Positions 43,355 through 54,726 are shown, counted from the first letter of the stretch. The stretch: DNA of 64,000 nt from Actinomycetes bacterium (GCA_029779645.1 JAKPAC010000027.1:1-64000); one strand, 5' to 3'. Numbers and translations are program-made. Notes: a model not told the origin generated them from the sequence alone.

Positions 43355-44676
43355 CGAAGAAGTCCTTCGTAGTGTCGCTGCTGGAGCTGGGCGTCGATCT
43401 GCTTGACGGTCTCGAGACCGACGCCGACGATGATGAGGATCGACGCGCCACCGAACGGGAAGTTCTGGTTGGCGCCGACGGTGGAGAGCGCGATCAGCGG
43501 GATCAGCGCGATCAGACCGAGGTAGATCGAGCCGGGCAGCGTGATGCGCGTGAGCACGTAGTCGAGGTATTCGGCCGTGGGGCGACCGGCACGGATGCCG
43601 GGGATGAACCCGCCGTACTTCTTCATGTTGTCGGCGACCTCGACCGGGTTGAAGGTGATCGCCACGTAGAAGTAGGTGAAGCCGATGATGAGCAGGAAGT
43701 AGATCAGCATGTACAGCCAGTTGTCGCCCGTGGTGAGGTACTGCGTGATCCACACCACCCAGGCGGCCGGCTCTTCGCCGACGGCGGGCTGGTTGAACTG
43801 CGCGATCAGGGCGGGGATGTACAGCAGCGACGAGGCGAAGATCACGGGGATCACGCCCGCCATGTTGACCTTGATCGGGATGTAGGTGTTGGTGCCGCCG
43901 TAGGTGCGGCGGCCGACCATGCGCTTCGCGTACTGCACGGGGATGCGGCGCTGCGACTGCTCGACGAAGACGACGAGGCCCATCACGACGATCCCGACGG
44001 CGAGGACGAGGAGGAAGACCTCGAAGCCGCGCGCCTGCCAGATGGCGGCCATCGCGCCCGGGAAGGTGGCGGCGATCGAGGTGAAGATCAGCAGCGACAT
44101 GCCGTTGCCGATGCCGCGCTCGGTCACGAGCTCGGCGAACCACATGATCAGGCCCGTGCCGGCGGTCATCGTGATGATCATGAGCACCTGCGCCCACCAC
44201 GCGCTGTTGGTGAGCACCTGCTCGCACTCGGGGACGCCGGTGACGCCGAACAGCTGGCCGCTGCGGGCGACGGTGATCAGCGTGGTCGACTGCAGCAGCG
44301 CCAGCGCGATCGTGAGGTAGCGGGTGTACTGCGTCAGCTTGGACTGACCCGCCTGGCCCTCCTGGTGGAGCGCCTCGAAGTGTGGGATGACGACGCGGAG
44401 GAGCTGCGAGATGATCGTCGCCGTGATGTAGGGCATGACGCCCAGGGCGAAGATCGACAGCTGCAGCAGCGCGCCGCCGGAGAAGAGGTTGACCAGCGAG
44501 AGCAGGCCAGAGGCGCCGGACTCCTGGCCGGCGATGCACGCCTGCACGTTCGGGTAGTCGACGAATGGGGTCGGAACGTGGGCACCGAGCCGGTAGATCG
44601 CGATGATCCCCAGCGTGAAGCCGATCTTCCGCCTCAGGTCTGGCGTGCGGAAGATTCGCGCGAGAGCGCTAAACAA
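43351..44676 (-). CDS. secY: Preprotein translocase subunit SecY
   Basis: 441 residues with ten membrane helices. The start is TTG 44676 (product begins FSALARIFRTPDLRRKIGF after Met), because AGGAGG lies 7 nt before it and family members begin at this point; an upstream TTG at 44694 lies ahead of that site. PFVDYPNV, GYFGVTGVPEC-like loop (GQLFGVTGVPECEQVL) and the cytoplasmic RRIPVQYAKRM are conserved. It forms the membrane channel of the Sec pathway. It follows rplO across two tandem hairpins. Confidence 0.96.
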   Translation of the reverse strand: MFSALARIFRTPDLRRKIGFTLGIIAIYRLGAHVPTPFVDYPNVQACIAGQESGASGLLSLVNLFSGGALLQLSIFALGVMPYITATIISQLLRVVIPHFEALHQEGQAGQSKLTQYTRYLTIALALLQSTTLITVARSGQLFGVTGVPECEQVLTNSAWWAQVLMIITMTAGTGLIMWFAELVTERGIGNGMSLLIFTSIAATFPGAMAAIWQARGFEVFLLVLAVGIVVMGLVVFVEQSQRRIPVQYAKRMVGRRTYGGTNTYIPIKVNMAGVIPVIFASSLLYIPALIAQFNQPAVGEEPAAWVVWITQYLTTGDNWLYMLIYFLLIIGFTYFYVAITFNPVEVADNMKKYGGFIPGIRAGRPTAEYLDYVLTRITLPGSIYLGLIALIPLIALSTVGANQNFPFGGASILIIVGVGLETVKQIDAQLQQRHYEGLLR

Positions 44677-44707
44677 GAAGGTGCCTCCTGACAACTTGCG
44701 AGGTTCC

Positions 44708-44743
44708 CTGAGCGGTCGGAGCCCGTGGGCTCCGACCGCTCAG
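44708..44743 (-). terminator. Second hairpin between rplO and secY
   Basis: Perfect 17-bp arms (44708-44724 and 44727-44743) with a 2-nt spacer. No T-tract. It ends about 30 nt before the secY start codon. Confidence 0.75.
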
Positions 44744-44747
44744 GATG

Positions 44748-44772
44748 CTTCGGGGTGAAACTCACCCCGAAG
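44748..44772 (-). terminator. First hairpin between rplO and secY
   Basis: Perfect 10-bp stem CTTCGGGGTG/CACCCCGAAG with a 5-nt loop, 2 nt after the rplO stop. Confidence 0.75.
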
Positions 44773-44774
44773 AC

Positions 44775-45320
44775 TTACTTGACCGAGCCTCCAGCGGCGA
44801 CGATCTTCTGCTCAGCCGAGCTCGAGACCTTGTCAACCGTGATGTTCAGCTTAACCGCAATGTCGCCCGTGCCGAGAACCTTGACCTTCTCGTTCTTGCG
44901 AACCGCGCCCTTGGCCACGAGGTCGGCGATGGTGACATCGCCGCCTGCGGGGTAGAGCTCCGCGAGCTTGTCCAGGTTGACAACCTGGTACTCGACGCGG
45001 AACGGGTTCTTGAAGCCGCGCAGCTTCGGGGTGCGCATGTGCAGAGGCATCTGCCCACCCTCGAAGCCGACGCGCACGGTGTTGCGTGCCTTCGTTCCCT
45101 TGGTGCCGCGACCGGCGGTCTTGCCCTTCGAGCCCTCACCGCGACCCACGCGGGTCTTGGCCTTGTTGGCACCGGGGACCGGACGCAGGTGGTGCACCTT
45201 GAGGACGCCAGGACGGCTGGCGACAGCGTCGCCGGCCTTGGTCGCCTGTGCGGTGGCCTTCTTGCTGGCAGCCTTCTTAGGCGCCGTTACGGTCTCATCG
45301 ACCGGCGTGTTCTCCGCCAT
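44775..45320 (-). CDS. rplO: 50S ribosomal protein L15
   Basis: 181 residues. The conserved core starts at [40 protein letters not shown] residues (about 40-75). The first ~38 residues are a Lys/Ala/Thr-rich extension that most L15 proteins lack. TAATG overlap with rpmD. Confidence 0.97.
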   Translation of the reverse strand: MAENTPVDETVTAPKKAASKKATAQATKAGDAVASRPGVLKVHHLRPVPGANKAKTRVGRGEGSKGKTAGRGTKGTKARNTVRVGFEGGQMPLHMRTPKLRGFKNPFRVEYQVVNLDKLAELYPAGGDVTIADLVAKGAVRKNEKVKVLGTGDIAVKLNITVDKVSSSAEQKIVAAGGSVK

Positions 45321-45502
45321 TAGTCGATCTCCTCAACCTTTACGAGGTGAGCAACAGTCTTCACGTAGCCACGGTTCTGGGCGTTGTCCTCACGGACGAC
45401 GACATCACCGATGCGCTTGAGACCCAGGCTGCGAAGCGTGTCGCGCTGGTACTGCTTCTCACTGACTTTGGACTTGATCTGCGTGACCTTGAGCGAGGCC
45501 AT
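45320..45502 (-). CDS. rpmD: 50S ribosomal protein L30
   Basis: 60 residues: [27 protein letters not shown] and the [14 protein letters not shown] end are typical. ATG 45502 overlaps the rpsE stop by one base, so the longer frame upstream is not used. Confidence 0.97.
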   Translation of the reverse strand: MASLKVTQIKSKVSEKQYQRDTLRSLGLKRIGDVVVREDNAQNRGYVKTVAHLVKVEEID

Positions 45503-46185
45503 TATGCACCGACCTTCTGTGCGGCGGCAGCCTTGGCCTCGTTGCGGACGATGATCGCCGGAACGACCGCGTCGTAGTCGAGACCGCGGCGTGCGACAAC
45601 CGCACGGGGCTCTTCGAGCTGCTTGAGCGCATCCACCGTGGCAGCCACGATGTTCAGCGTGTTCGACGAGCCGAGCGACTTCGAGAGCACGTCGTGGATG
45701 CCGGCGCACTCGAGGACCGCACGGACAGGACCACCGGCGATGACACCGGTACCGGCGGCTGCGGGACGCAGCAGCACGACGCCGGCGGCCGCCTCACCCT
45801 GCACGGGGTGCGGGATGGTGGCGCCGACGCGGGGCACACGGAAGAAGGCGCGCTTGGCCTCTTCGACGCCCTTCGAGATCGCGAGGGGAACCTCACGGGC
45901 CTTGCCGTAGCCGACGCCGACCATGCCGTTGCCGTCGCCGACGACCACGAGCGCGGTGAAGCTGAAGCGACGACCGCCCTTCACGACCTTCGAGACACGG
46001 TTGATGGTGACAACGCGCTCCATGAACTGGCTCTTGTCAGCGTCGCGCGAACCGCGCTCGCGGTTCGGGTTGCGCTCACGGCCACCGCGGCGAGCCTCGC
46101 GAGGCTCGCGCTCGGTCGTCGCCTCGGCAGCCGCAGCGGGCGCCTCAGTTGCGTTGACCACTTCGTTCTCCTTCTGATCGCTCAC
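45502..46185 (-). CDS. rpsE: 30S ribosomal protein S5
   Basis: 227 residues from GTG 46185 (GTGA overlap with rplR). [34 protein letters not shown] N-domain and the C-domain [19 protein letters not shown] are conserved. A ~55-residue extension rich in Ala, Glu and Arg precedes the core. Confidence 0.97.
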   Translation of the reverse strand: MSDQKENEVVNATEAPAAAAEATTEREPREARRGGRERNPNRERGSRDADKSQFMERVVTINRVSKVVKGGRRFSFTALVVVGDGNGMVGVGYGKAREVPLAISKGVEEAKRAFFRVPRVGATIPHPVQGEAAAGVVLLRPAAAGTGVIAGGPVRAVLECAGIHDVLSKSLGSSNTLNIVAATVDALKQLEEPRAVVARRGLDYDAVVPAIIVRNEAKAAAAQKVGA

Positions 46186-46541
46186 AGGTTGAGCCCTGCC
46201 TCTCGCGCTCCGTCGGCGATCGCGGCGACGCGTCCGGCGTAGCGGTTGCCGCCACGGTCGAACACGACATCCTCGATGCCTGCCTTCTTCGCGCGCTCGG
46301 CGACGAGCTCGCCGACCTTGCGTGCCTTAGCGGTCTTGTCACCGTCGAACGTGCGCATGTCGGCCTCGAGCGTCGAGGCACTGGCCAGCGTGTGGCCCTT
46401 GCTGTCGTCGACGACCTGGACGAACACGTGGCGAGCCGAGCGCGTCACGACGAGGCGCGGACGCAGCTCGGTGCCGACGACCTTCTTGCGAAGGCGCAGG
46501 TGGCGGCGGGACCGTGCCTGGGACTTGGACTTCACAGCCAT
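46182..46541 (-). CDS. rplR: 50S ribosomal protein L18
   Basis: 119 residues. [31 protein letters not shown] and the C-terminal [24 protein letters not shown] are the family blocks. spc operon, 2 nt after rplF. Confidence 0.98.
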   Translation of the reverse strand: MAVKSKSQARSRRHLRLRKKVVGTELRPRLVVTRSARHVFVQVVDDSKGHTLASASTLEADMRTFDGDKTAKARKVGELVAERAKKAGIEDVVFDRGGNRYAGRVAAIADGAREAGLNL

Positions 46542-46543
46542 GA

Positions 46544-47080
46544 CTACTTACCAGCCTTTCCGGCCTTGCGACGGACAACCTCGCCCGCGTACCGCACGCC
46601 CTTGCCCTTGTAGGGCTCCGGCGGACGGATCTTGCGGATGTTCGCGGCAATCTCGCCAACGGCCTGCTTGTCGATGCCGCTGACCGTGATCTTGTTGTTG
46701 CCTTCGACCGTGAGCGTGACGCCCGCGGGGGCCTCAAACGTCACGGGGTGCGAGAAGCCCAGCGCGAACTCGAGCGCGCCGCCCTTCTGTGCAACACGGT
46801 AACCGGTGCCAACGACCTCGAGGCCCTTGGAGTAGCCCTCGGTGACGCCAATGATGTTGTTGTGGATGAGGGTGCGGGTGAGACCGTGCAGCGAGCGCGA
46901 CTCGCGCTCGTCGTCGGGACGGGTGACGAGCACCTGTCCGGCCTCGACCGAAACCTCGATGGGGGATGCAACTGCGAGCGTGAGCTCACCCTTCGCGCCC
47001 TTGACCGAGACGTCCTGGCCCGTCACGGAGACGGTGACGCCGGCAGGGATCTCGATGGGCAGACGACCAATACGTGACAT
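46544..47080 (-). CDS. rplF: 50S ribosomal protein L6
   Basis: 178 residues. [17 protein letters not shown] start, [18 protein letters not shown] middle and the end motif [19 protein letters not shown], all conserved. spc operon. Confidence 0.98.
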   Translation of the reverse strand: MSRIGRLPIEIPAGVTVSVTGQDVSVKGAKGELTLAVASPIEVSVEAGQVLVTRPDDERESRSLHGLTRTLIHNNIIGVTEGYSKGLEVVGTGYRVAQKGGALEFALGFSHPVTFEAPAGVTLTVEGNNKITVSGIDKQAVGEIAANIRKIRPPEPYKGKGVRYAGEVVRRKAGKAGK

Positions 47081-47086
47081 GTCTGG

Positions 47087-47485
47087 CTACCACACGTAGG
47101 CGAGGACTTCCCCACCCACGCCCTTCTGCTCGGCCTCACGGTCGGTCAGCAGACCGGAGGAGGTGGACAGGATGGCGACGCCGAGGCCACCGAGGACGGT
47201 GGGGATCTCGGTCGAACGTGCGTACACGCGCAGGCCGGGCTTCGAGACGCGCTTGATGCCCACGATGGAGCGCTCGCGGTTCGGGCCGTACTTCAGCGTC
47301 AGCGTGAGGTTCTGGCCGACGCGGGCGTCTTCGACGTTCCAGCCGGCGATGTAGCCCTCGCGCTGCAGGATGGCAGCGATCGTCGTCTTGAGCTTCGACG
47401 AGGGAAGCGTCACCGAGTCGTGGTGCGCCGAGTTCGCGTTGCGCAGACGGGTCAGCATGTCTGCGACCGGGTCTGTCATTGTCAT
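47087..47485 (-). CDS. rpsH: 30S ribosomal protein S8
   Basis: 132 residues. [21 protein letters not shown] start and the end [26 protein letters not shown] are typical of S8. A second in-frame ATG two codons on is also possible. rpsN, which usually precedes rpsH in this operon, is absent. Confidence 0.98.
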   Translation of the reverse strand: MTMTDPVADMLTRLRNANSAHHDSVTLPSSKLKTTIAAILQREGYIAGWNVEDARVGQNLTLTLKYGPNRERSIVGIKRVSKPGLRVYARSTEIPTVLGGLGVAILSTSSGLLTDREAEQKGVGGEVLAYVW

Positions 47486-47548
47486 GAGTGTTTTCCTTCG
47501 TTCACCAGGTTTCGGCTCCCGTTACACGGGAGACGACCTGTGGTGGAT

Positions 47549-47569
47549 CAGCTCCGAGGCTCGGAGCTG
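47549..47569 (-). terminator. Hairpin between rplE and rpsH
   Basis: Perfect 9-bp stem CAGCTCCGA/TCGGAGCTG with a 3-nt loop, 8 nt after the rplE stop. A second 6-bp hairpin (CTCCCG/CGGGAG, about 47516-47532) lies nearer rpsH. The gap has no room for rpsN. Confidence 0.65.
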
Positions 47570-47577
47570 AAGTGCTT

Positions 47578-48168
47578 TCAGTTGGCGGCGTCGTCCGCGC
47601 GGAACGGGAACCCGAGGGCACGCAGCAGCGCACGGCCCTCGTCATCGGTCTTCGCCGTGGTGACGACGGTGATGTCGAAGCCACGGACGCGGTCGATGCG
47701 GTCCTGGTCGATCTCGTGGAACACCGACTGCTCCTGAAGACCGAACGTGTAGTTGCCCGAGCCGTCGAACTGCTTCGGCGAGAGGCCGCGGAAGTCGCGG
47801 ATACGCGGAAGCGCCAGCGTGACGAGACGGTCCATGAACTCCCAGGCGCGGTCGCCACGCAGCGTGACGTGCGCGCCGATGGGCTGGCCCTCACGCAGCT
47901 TGAACTGCGCGATCGACTTGCGAGCCTTCGTGACGATCGGCTTCTGACCGGTGATCTTGGTGAGGTCGTCGACCGCACCATCGATGATCTTGCCGTCGCG
48001 AGCTGCCTCGCCGACACCGGTGTTCACCACGATCTTCACGAGACGGGGAATCTGGTTGACGTTGCCGTAACCGAACTCCTCCTGCAGCTGCTTCGCAATC
48101 TCGTTGCGGTACTTCTGCTTCAGGCGCGGCTGGATCTTGCCAGCCTGCGCGGCAGTCGACGTGCTCAT
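47578..48168 (-). CDS. rplE: 50S ribosomal protein L5
   Basis: 196 residues. [22 protein letters not shown]-type loop ([18 protein letters not shown]), and the C-terminal [26 protein letters not shown] are conserved. About 15 residues at the N-terminus are extra. TGATG overlap with rplX. Confidence 0.98.
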   Translation of the reverse strand: MSTSTAAQAGKIQPRLKQKYRNEIAKQLQEEFGYGNVNQIPRLVKIVVNTGVGEAARDGKIIDGAVDDLTKITGQKPIVTKARKSIAQFKLREGQPIGAHVTLRGDRAWEFMDRLVTLALPRIRDFRGLSPKQFDGSGNYTFGLQEQSVFHEIDQDRIDRVRGFDITVVTTAKTDDEGRALLRALGFPFRADDAAN

Positions 48169-48527
48169 CAGAGGTCCTTACCTGACTTCTTTGCGACGCG
48201 AATGCGAACGGTGCGCTTCACGCCGTCCTTCACGACGACCTCGGTACGGCTGCCCATGCGGGTGGGCTTCTTCGTCTCGGGGTCGACGATCTGGACGTTC
48301 GAGATGTGGATGGGGGCTTCGAAGGTCTCGATGCCGCCCGTCTTGGTGCCACGCTGCGTCTGGCCGACGCGGGTGTGCTTGGTGACGTAGTTGACGCCCT
48401 CGACGATGACGCGGTTGCGCTCCGTCAGGACCTCAAGCACCTTTCCCTGCTTGCCCCGGTCTCCACCGCGGGCCTGCGTGGCGCCGGTGATGACCTGAAC
48501 CAGGTCACCCTTCTTGATCTTCGCCAT
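48168..48527 (-). CDS. rplX: 50S ribosomal protein L24
   Basis: 119 residues. [29 protein letters not shown] is the KOW motif region, and [23 protein letters not shown] the next block. spc operon. Confidence 0.98.
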   Translation of the reverse strand: MAKIKKGDLVQVITGATQARGGDRGKQGKVLEVLTERNRVIVEGVNYVTKHTRVGQTQRGTKTGGIETFEAPIHISNVQIVDPETKKPTRMGSRTEVVVKDGVKRTVRIRVAKKSGKDL

Positions 48528-48529
48528 GA

Positions 48530-48898
48530 CTAAATGACCTCCGGTGCCAGCGAGACGATCTTCATGAACTTCTTGTCACGAAGCTCGCGACCGACGGGTC
48601 CGAAGATGCGGGTGCCGCGGGGCTCCCCGTCTGCCTTCAGGATGACGGCGGCGTTCTCGTCGAACTTGATGTATGAGCCGTCGACGCGACGGGTCTGCTT
48701 CACCGTGCGAACGATGACCGCCTTGACGACGTCACCCTTCTTCACGTTGCCGCCGGGGATCGCGTCCTTGACGGTGGCGACGATCGTGTCGCCGAGACCC
48801 GCGTAGCGGCGGCCGGAGCCACCGAGGACGCGAATCGTGAGCAGCTCCTTGGCGCCGGTGTTGTCGGCGACCTTGACTCGAGATTCCTGCTGAATCAT
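48530..48898 (-). CDS. rplN: 50S ribosomal protein L14
   Basis: 122 residues. [18 protein letters not shown] start, [16 protein letters not shown] and [26 protein letters not shown] end, all as in the family. It follows rpsQ by 33 nt. Confidence 0.98.
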   Translation of the reverse strand: MIQQESRVKVADNTGAKELLTIRVLGGSGRRYAGLGDTIVATVKDAIPGGNVKKGDVVKAVIVRTVKQTRRVDGSYIKFDENAAVILKADGEPRGTRIFGPVGRELRDKKFMKIVSLAPEVI

Positions 48899-48931
48899 TT
48901 GTTACTCCTTGGGTTCCAAGTGGGCCGAGGC

Positions 48932-49255
48932 CTACTTGGCCTTCTCGAGGATCTCGACCAGGCGCCAGCGCTTGGTGGCGCTGAGCGGACGGGTCTCGTT
49001 GATGAGGACGAGGTCGCCGATGCCGGCGCTGTTCGTCTCGTCGTGGGCCTTGACCTTCGACGTGCGACGGAGGACCTTGCCGTAGAGGGGGTGCTTCACG
49101 CGGTCCTCGACCTCGACGGTGATCGTCTTGTCCATCTTGTCGCTGACCACGTAGCCGCGGCGCGCCTTGCGGTAGCCACGGGCTTCGGCGTCGCGAACAT
49201 CGCTCGCAGCCGACTCGTTCTCAGTCTTCACTGTGTTCTCCTTGGCGTCAGCCAT
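48932..49255 (-). CDS. rpsQ: 30S ribosomal protein S17
   Basis: 107 residues. The OB-fold core runs from [21 protein letters not shown] to [13 protein letters not shown]. The first ~25 residues are a charged extension. Stop/start overlap of one base with rpmC. Confidence 0.97.
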   Translation of the reverse strand: MADAKENTVKTENESAASDVRDAEARGYRKARRGYVVSDKMDKTITVEVEDRVKHPLYGKVLRRTSKVKAHDETNSAGIGDLVLINETRPLSATKRWRLVEILEKAK

Positions 49256-49572
49256 TACTCGGCCTCTTCCTTCTCGGCGACGGGCTCAGCCGCATCCGCC
49301 TTCTTGGCCTTCGCCTTCGACGCCTTCTTCGCGGTCTCGACCGGCGCGGGCGTGGCACGAATGCCCAGCTCGCGCTCGCGGATCACCGTGTAGATGCGTG
49401 CGATGTCGCGCTTGACCGCGCGCAGGCGGCCGTGGCTGTCGAGCTGGCCGGTGGCCGACTGGAAGCGCAGGTTGAACAGCTCTTCCTTGGCCTTGCGCAG
49501 CTCCTCGACGAGGCGCTGATCTTCAAAAGTGTCGAGCTCGCTCGGGGCGAGCTGCTTGGAACCGAGCGCCAT
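49255..49572 (-). CDS. rpmC: 50S ribosomal protein L29
   Basis: 105 residues, against about 65-70 in most bacteria. [24 protein letters not shown] and the following [14 protein letters not shown] are the L29 core; the last ~35 residues are a Lys/Ala/Glu tail. Confidence 0.97.
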   Translation of the reverse strand: MALGSKQLAPSELDTFEDQRLVEELRKAKEELFNLRFQSATGQLDSHGRLRAVKRDIARIYTVIRERELGIRATPAPVETAKKASKAKAKKADAAEPVAEKEEAE

Positions 49573-49991
49573 TATGCGTCGCCCTCCTCGCGCTTGATGA
49601 TGCGTGCCTTGAGCGGCAGCTTGTGGATTGCACGGGTGAGGGCCTCGCGGGCGAGCTCCTCATCAACGCCAGCGACCTCGAAGAGGACGCGGCCCGGCTT
49701 GACGTTGGCGACCCACCACTCGGGCGAGCCCTTGCCGGATCCCATGCGGGTCTCGGCAGGCTTCTTCGTGAGCGGGCGGTCGGGGTAGATGTTGATCCAC
49801 ACCTTGCCGCCACGCTTGATGTGACGCGTCATCGCGATACGAGCGGACTCGATCTGACGGTTGGTCACGTACGCGGGGGTCAGCGCCTGGATACCGAACT
49901 CACCGAAGTTGACCTTGGTGCCACCGGTTGCCTGGCCCGAACGGCCGGGGTGGTGCTGCTTGCGGTGCTTCACACGACGGGGAATAAGCAT
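49572..49991 (-). CDS. rplP: 50S ribosomal protein L16
   Basis: 139 residues. [19 protein letters not shown] start, [38 protein letters not shown] centre, and the C-terminal [17 protein letters not shown]. Overlaps rpsC by one base. Confidence 0.98.
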   Translation of the reverse strand: MLIPRRVKHRKQHHPGRSGQATGGTKVNFGEFGIQALTPAYVTNRQIESARIAMTRHIKRGGKVWINIYPDRPLTKKPAETRMGSGKGSPEWWVANVKPGRVLFEVAGVDEELAREALTRAIHKLPLKARIIKREEGDA

Positions 49992-50746
49992 TACGCCGGT
50001 GCTCCTTCTGCGACGGGTGCCTCGTTGCGCGGTGCGCGACGGGGACGATCGTTGCGGTCGCCGCCGCGTGCAGGCTTCTGGTTGGCCTGCTCGCGAGCGA
50101 GCTCCTTGTTGGTGAGGTCACCCTTGTAGATCCACACCTTGACACCGATGCGACCAAAGGTGGTCTTGGCCTCGTAGAAGCCGTAGTCGATGTTGGCGCG
50201 GAGGGTGTGCAGGGGCACGCGGCCCTCGCGGTAGAACTCCGAGCGGCTCATCTCGGCGCCGCCGAGACGGCCCGACACCTGGATACGAATACCCTTGGCG
50301 CCGGCGCGCTGCGCGCCCTGCAGGCCCTTGCGCATCGCGCGACGGAACGCCACGCGTGCCGAGAGCTGCTCTGCGATGCCCTGCGCGACGAGCTGAGCGT
50401 CGGCCTCGGGGTTCTTGACCTCGAGGATGTTCAGCTGGATCTGCTTGCCGGTGAGCTTCTCGAGGTCGCCGCGGATGCGCTCGGCCTCGGCGCCACGACG
50501 ACCGATCACGATGCCCGGACGGGCGGTGTGGATGTCGACGCGGACGCGGTCACGCGTGCGCTCGATCTCGATGCGGCTCACGCCGGCGCGGTCGAGCGAC
50601 GTCTGGAGGAGGTTGCGAATGCGCACATCCTCGGCGACGTAGTCGGCGTAGCGCTGACCCGGCTTGGTGCTGTCGGAGAACCAACGCGAAACGTGGTCCG
50701 TCGTAATACCCAGGCGGAAGCCGTAGGGGTTTACCTTCTGTCCCAT
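49991..50746 (-). CDS. rpsC: 30S ribosomal protein S3
   Basis: 251 residues. [18 protein letters not shown] start; KH domain with [23 protein letters not shown]-domain [20 protein letters not shown]. The tail is Arg/Ala/Pro-rich. Confidence 0.98.
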   Translation of the reverse strand: MGQKVNPYGFRLGITTDHVSRWFSDSTKPGQRYADYVAEDVRIRNLLQTSLDRAGVSRIEIERTRDRVRVDIHTARPGIVIGRRGAEAERIRGDLEKLTGKQIQLNILEVKNPEADAQLVAQGIAEQLSARVAFRRAMRKGLQGAQRAGAKGIRIQVSGRLGGAEMSRSEFYREGRVPLHTLRANIDYGFYEAKTTFGRIGVKVWIYKGDLTNKELAREQANQKPARGGDRNDRPRRAPRNEAPVAEGAPA

Positions 50747-51144
50747 TACTTGCTCGCCTTCTGCTTGGCGGGAGCCGCCGCAGGAGCGGACTCCTCCGGG
50801 GTCGAGAGCACGACCGTGATGTGGCTCGTGCGCTTCTTGATCTGCGAGGCACGACCCTGCGCGCGGGGGCGGAAGCGCTTGAGCGTGGTGCCCTCGTCGA
50901 CGAAGATGCTGCTGATGTACAGATCCTTCTCGTCGAGGAACTCGCCGGCTGCGTCAGCCTTGACCCGAGCGTTGGCCATTGCCGAGGCAACGAGCTTGAA
51001 CACGGGCTCGCTCGCGCCCTGCGGGGCGAACTTCAGGATGGCCAGGGCCTCCTGAGCCTGCTTGCCCTTGACCAGGGCGATGACGCGACGGGCCTTCTGA
51101 GGGGTCACGCGGATGTGTCGCACACGTGCGATGGAATCCACCAT
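50746..51144 (-). CDS. rplV: 50S ribosomal protein L22
   Basis: 132 residues. [19 protein letters not shown] and [24 protein letters not shown] are the conserved blocks, the latter forming the exit-tunnel loop. It has a short Pro/Ala/Lys tail. Confidence 0.98.
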   Translation of the reverse strand: MVDSIARVRHIRVTPQKARRVIALVKGKQAQEALAILKFAPQGASEPVFKLVASAMANARVKADAAGEFLDEKDLYISSIFVDEGTTLKRFRPRAQGRASQIKKRTSHITVVLSTPEESAPAAAPAKQKASK

Positions 51145-51168
51145 TTCTTTCTCCTCCTCTGTCGCCGC

Positions 51169-51450
51169 TTAGCGGCGACGGCCCTTCTTGTCGTCCTTCT
51201 CGTGGCCGCGGAAGGTGCGGGTGGGCGCAAACTCGCCCAGCTTGTGACCGACCATGGTCTCGGTGACAAACACGGGGATGTGCTTGCGACCGTCGTGCAC
51301 GGCGATCGTGTGACCCAGCATCGCCGGGACGATCATCGAGCGACGCGACCAGGTCTTGATGACGTTCTTGGTTCCCGCTTCGTTCTGCGTGACGACCTTG
51401 CGAAGCAGGTGGTCGTCAACGAAGGGGCCCTTCTTGAGACTGCGTGGCAT
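51169..51450 (-). CDS. rpsS: 30S ribosomal protein S19
   Basis: 93 residues. [19 protein letters not shown] start, [26 protein letters not shown] core and [14 protein letters not shown] end. S10 operon. Confidence 0.98.
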   Translation of the reverse strand: MPRSLKKGPFVDDHLLRKVVTQNEAGTKNVIKTWSRRSMIVPAMLGHTIAVHDGRKHIPVFVTETMVGHKLGEFAPTRTFRGHEKDDKKGRRR

Positions 51451-51462
51451 CTTCTACAACTC

Positions 51463-52302
<840 letters not shown>

Positions 52303-52326
52303 GTTGTGTGTCCTCTATCCCGACCG

Positions 52327-52626
52327 TCAGCCGACTGCCGTGAAGATGTCGATGGTGCCCGACTTCAGGGTCACGATGGCGCGCTTGGTGTCCTTGCGCT
52401 TGCCAGTGCCGAAGCGGGTGCGGCGGGCCTTGCCGACACGGTTGAGCGTGTTGACCGATGCGACCTTCACACCGAAGATGCGCTCGATGGCGAGCTTGAT
52501 CTCGGTCTTGGTCGCACGCGGGTCCACGAGGAACGTGTACTTGCCCTCGTCGATGAGCCCGTAGCTCTTCTCCGAGACGACCGGCTTCAGGATGATGTCG
52601 CGCGGGTCCTTGTTGATCGCGGTCAT
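52327..52626 (-). CDS. rplW: 50S ribosomal protein L23
   Basis: 99 residues. [39 protein letters not shown] core and [27 protein letters not shown] loop. It overlaps rplD by one base. Confidence 0.97.
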   Translation of the reverse strand: MTAINKDPRDIILKPVVSEKSYGLIDEGKYTFLVDPRATKTEIKLAIERIFGVKVASVNTLNRVGKARRTRFGTGKRKDTKRAIVTLKSGTIDIFTAVG

Positions 52627-53300
52627 TAGGCCGAGGCCTCCTCAGTGCTCTGCGCCGAACCAGCGTCGGCCTTCGCCACGAACGCGTCGTAGGCGGACTT
52701 GGTGAAGACGATGTCGTCCGAGACGACGACGTCGTAGGCGTTGAGCTGGTCGTACGACAGCACGTGGACGTTGCCCAGGTTGCGAACGCTCTTGATCGTG
52801 AGCTCGTCCGAGCGCTCGATCACGATGAGCACGCGCTTGGAGGTCGCGACCGACGCAAGGTAGCTGGCAGCGGCCTTCGTCGAGGGTGCGCCGTTCACGC
52901 CGAACGAGTCGACGATGTGGAGGCGCTCGCCCCGGACGCGGTCCGAGAGCGCGCCGCGCAGCGCGGCGGCGATCATCTTCTTGGGGGTGCGCTGCGAGTA
53001 GTCACGCGGCTTGGGGCCGTGGACGATGCCACCGCCGGTGTGCTGCGGCATGCGCACCGAGCCCTGACGGGCGTTGCCGGTGCCCTTCTGCTTGAACGGC
53101 TTGCGGCCCGAGCCCGAGACCTCGCCACGACGCTTGGTCGAGTGCGTGCCCTGGCGCGCTGCGGCCTGCTGCGCGACGACCACCTGGTGGATGAGCGGAA
53201 CGTTGGTCTTGACGTCGAAGACGCCGGCGGGCAGGTCGACCGAGCCGGTCTTCTTGCCGTCGGTGCCACGGACGTCGAGTGCGAGAGTCGAGGTAGCCAT
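52626..53300 (-). CDS. rplD: 50S ribosomal protein L4
   Basis: 224 residues. [33 protein letters not shown] is the tunnel loop region, followed by FGPKPRDY-type residues ([17 protein letters not shown]). It lies 3 nt after rplC. Confidence 0.98.
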   Translation of the reverse strand: MATSTLALDVRGTDGKKTGSVDLPAGVFDVKTNVPLIHQVVVAQQAAARQGTHSTKRRGEVSGSGRKPFKQKGTGNARQGSVRMPQHTGGGIVHGPKPRDYSQRTPKKMIAAALRGALSDRVRGERLHIVDSFGVNGAPSTKAAASYLASVATSKRVLIVIERSDELTIKSVRNLGNVHVLSYDQLNAYDVVVSDDIVFTKSAYDAFVAKADAGSAQSTEEASA

Positions 53301-53303
53301 GGA

Positions 53304-53963
53304 CTACGCCCCCTTCACTGCGTTGCGGACGAACACGACGCGGCCACGAGCACCGGGGACGGCGCCCTTGACGAGCATGAGTCCCTTCTCGGCGTCGATG
53401 GCGTGCACCGTGAGGTTCAGGACGGTCACGCGCTCGCCGCCCATGCGGCCGGCCATGCGCATGCCCTTGAAGACACGGCTGGGCGTCGACGACGCGCCGA
53501 TGGAACCGGGCTTGCGGTGGTTGCGGTGCGCACCGTGCGAGGCGACGGCGCCCTTGAAGTTGTGACGCTTCATGACACCGGCCGTGCCCTTGCCCTTGGA
53601 CGTGCCGACGACGTCGACCTTGAGGCCGGCCTCAAAGGTGGCGTCGAGGGTGAGCTCCTGACCGAGCGAGTAGTCGCCCGCGTCAGCGGTGCGGATCTCG
53701 GTGAGGTGACGGCGCGGCGTGACGCCGGCTGCCTCGAAGTGGGCGGTGGCCGGCTTGTTGACCTTGCGGGGGTCGATCTGGCCGTAGGCGATCTGCACGG
53801 CGTTGTAGCCGTCCTTCTCGGGGGTGCGGATCTGCGTGACCACGTTGGGGGCGATCTCGATCACGGTGACGGGAACGAGACGGTTGTTCTCGTCCCACAC
53901 CTGCGTCATGCCGAGCTTCGTGCCCAGCAGACCCTTGGAAACCTTGCTGTTGATATCAACCAC
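53304..53963 (-). CDS. rplC: 50S ribosomal protein L3
   Basis: 219 residues from GTG 53963, which has AGGGG five nucleotides ahead, just after the rpsJ stop. [27 protein letters not shown] start, [19 protein letters not shown] and [23 protein letters not shown] are the L3 signature. The longer upstream frame is rpsJ shadow. Confidence 0.97.
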   Translation of the reverse strand: MVDINSKVSKGLLGTKLGMTQVWDENNRLVPVTVIEIAPNVVTQIRTPEKDGYNAVQIAYGQIDPRKVNKPATAHFEAAGVTPRRHLTEIRTADAGDYSLGQELTLDATFEAGLKVDVVGTSKGKGTAGVMKRHNFKGAVASHGAHRNHRKPGSIGASSTPSRVFKGMRMAGRMGGERVTVLNLTVHAIDAEKGLMLVKGAVPGARGRVVFVRNAVKGA

Positions 53964-53971
53964 GACGACCC

Positions 53972-54280
53972 CTAGAGCTTGATCTCGATGTTGACATCTG
54001 CGGGCAGGTCGAGGCGCATCAGCGAGTCGACGGCCTTGGGCGTCGGGTCGACGATGTCGATCAGACGCTTGTGGGTGCGCATCTCGAAGTGCTCGCGGCT
54101 GTCCTTGTACTTGTGGGGCGAACGGATGACACACACCACGTTCTTCTCCGTCGGCAGCGGCACGGGGCCAACGACCGTCGCGCCTGCACGGGTCACCGTG
54201 TCGACGATCTTGCGTGCCGACGAGTCAATGACCTCGTGGTCATAGGACTTCAGGCGAATGCGGATTTTCTGTCCCGCCAT
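53972..54280 (-). CDS. rpsJ: 30S ribosomal protein S10
   Basis: 102 residues. [19 protein letters not shown] start, [42 protein letters not shown] core. ATG 54280 is the family start. First gene of the S10 operon, after a leader of about 365 nt. Confidence 0.98.
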   Translation of the reverse strand: MAGQKIRIRLKSYDHEVIDSSARKIVDTVTRAGATVVGPVPLPTEKNVVCVIRSPHKYKDSREHFEMRTHKRLIDIVDPTPKAVDSLMRLDLPADVNIEIKL

Positions 54281-54651
54281 TGCTTGCTCTCTCTCTGTCT
54301 TGCGTCGTACGGGATCCTGGTGGGGATCTCTCCGCATTGGACGCGCTGGGCACTGCTGCGCTTGCCGCGCCGGCTTGTGACCGGCGAGTCGCGCTCGTTG
54401 CTGCACCACTGTTCTGCTGTCAATCCGCTGGCACGCCACTGGGACGAGCCTTCGGGGCCTTCGCCGATCCGCGACATGTCGCGCCCCGCGCCGGAGTGCG
54501 ATTGCTCGCGGCTCCGACCCGGATTCTCAGGTCAGTGTGTTCTCCTACCCGCGGCGCAGGCTGAGCGTGATGTGAATCTCACGCCGCTTGCGCACTGCCG
54601 TGGCAGTGATCCGGCGCACACAAAGCGCGCCCCGGAATGTGGAACCTCACT
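54281..54651 (-). promoter_or_regulatory. Long untranslated leader of the S10 operon
   Basis: No convincing frame is present. Stem candidates include CACTGCC/GGCAGTG with a 2-nt spacer (54593-54608). The length would allow ribosomal-protein feedback or attenuation, but no known L4 leader structure is recognisable by eye. Confidence 0.5.
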
Positions 54652-54680
54652 AGTGTACGTGGGAGCCGGGCGTGTCGCAA
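54652..54680 (-). promoter_or_regulatory. S10 operon promoter
   Basis: On the minus strand TTGCGA (54675-54680), 17 bp, TACACT (54652-54657). Confidence 0.72.
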
Positions 54681-54726
54681 ACCCGGGCGTGTCGCGCTTC
54701 TGGCTCCCCCGCTCCCCGTGCAAAGC

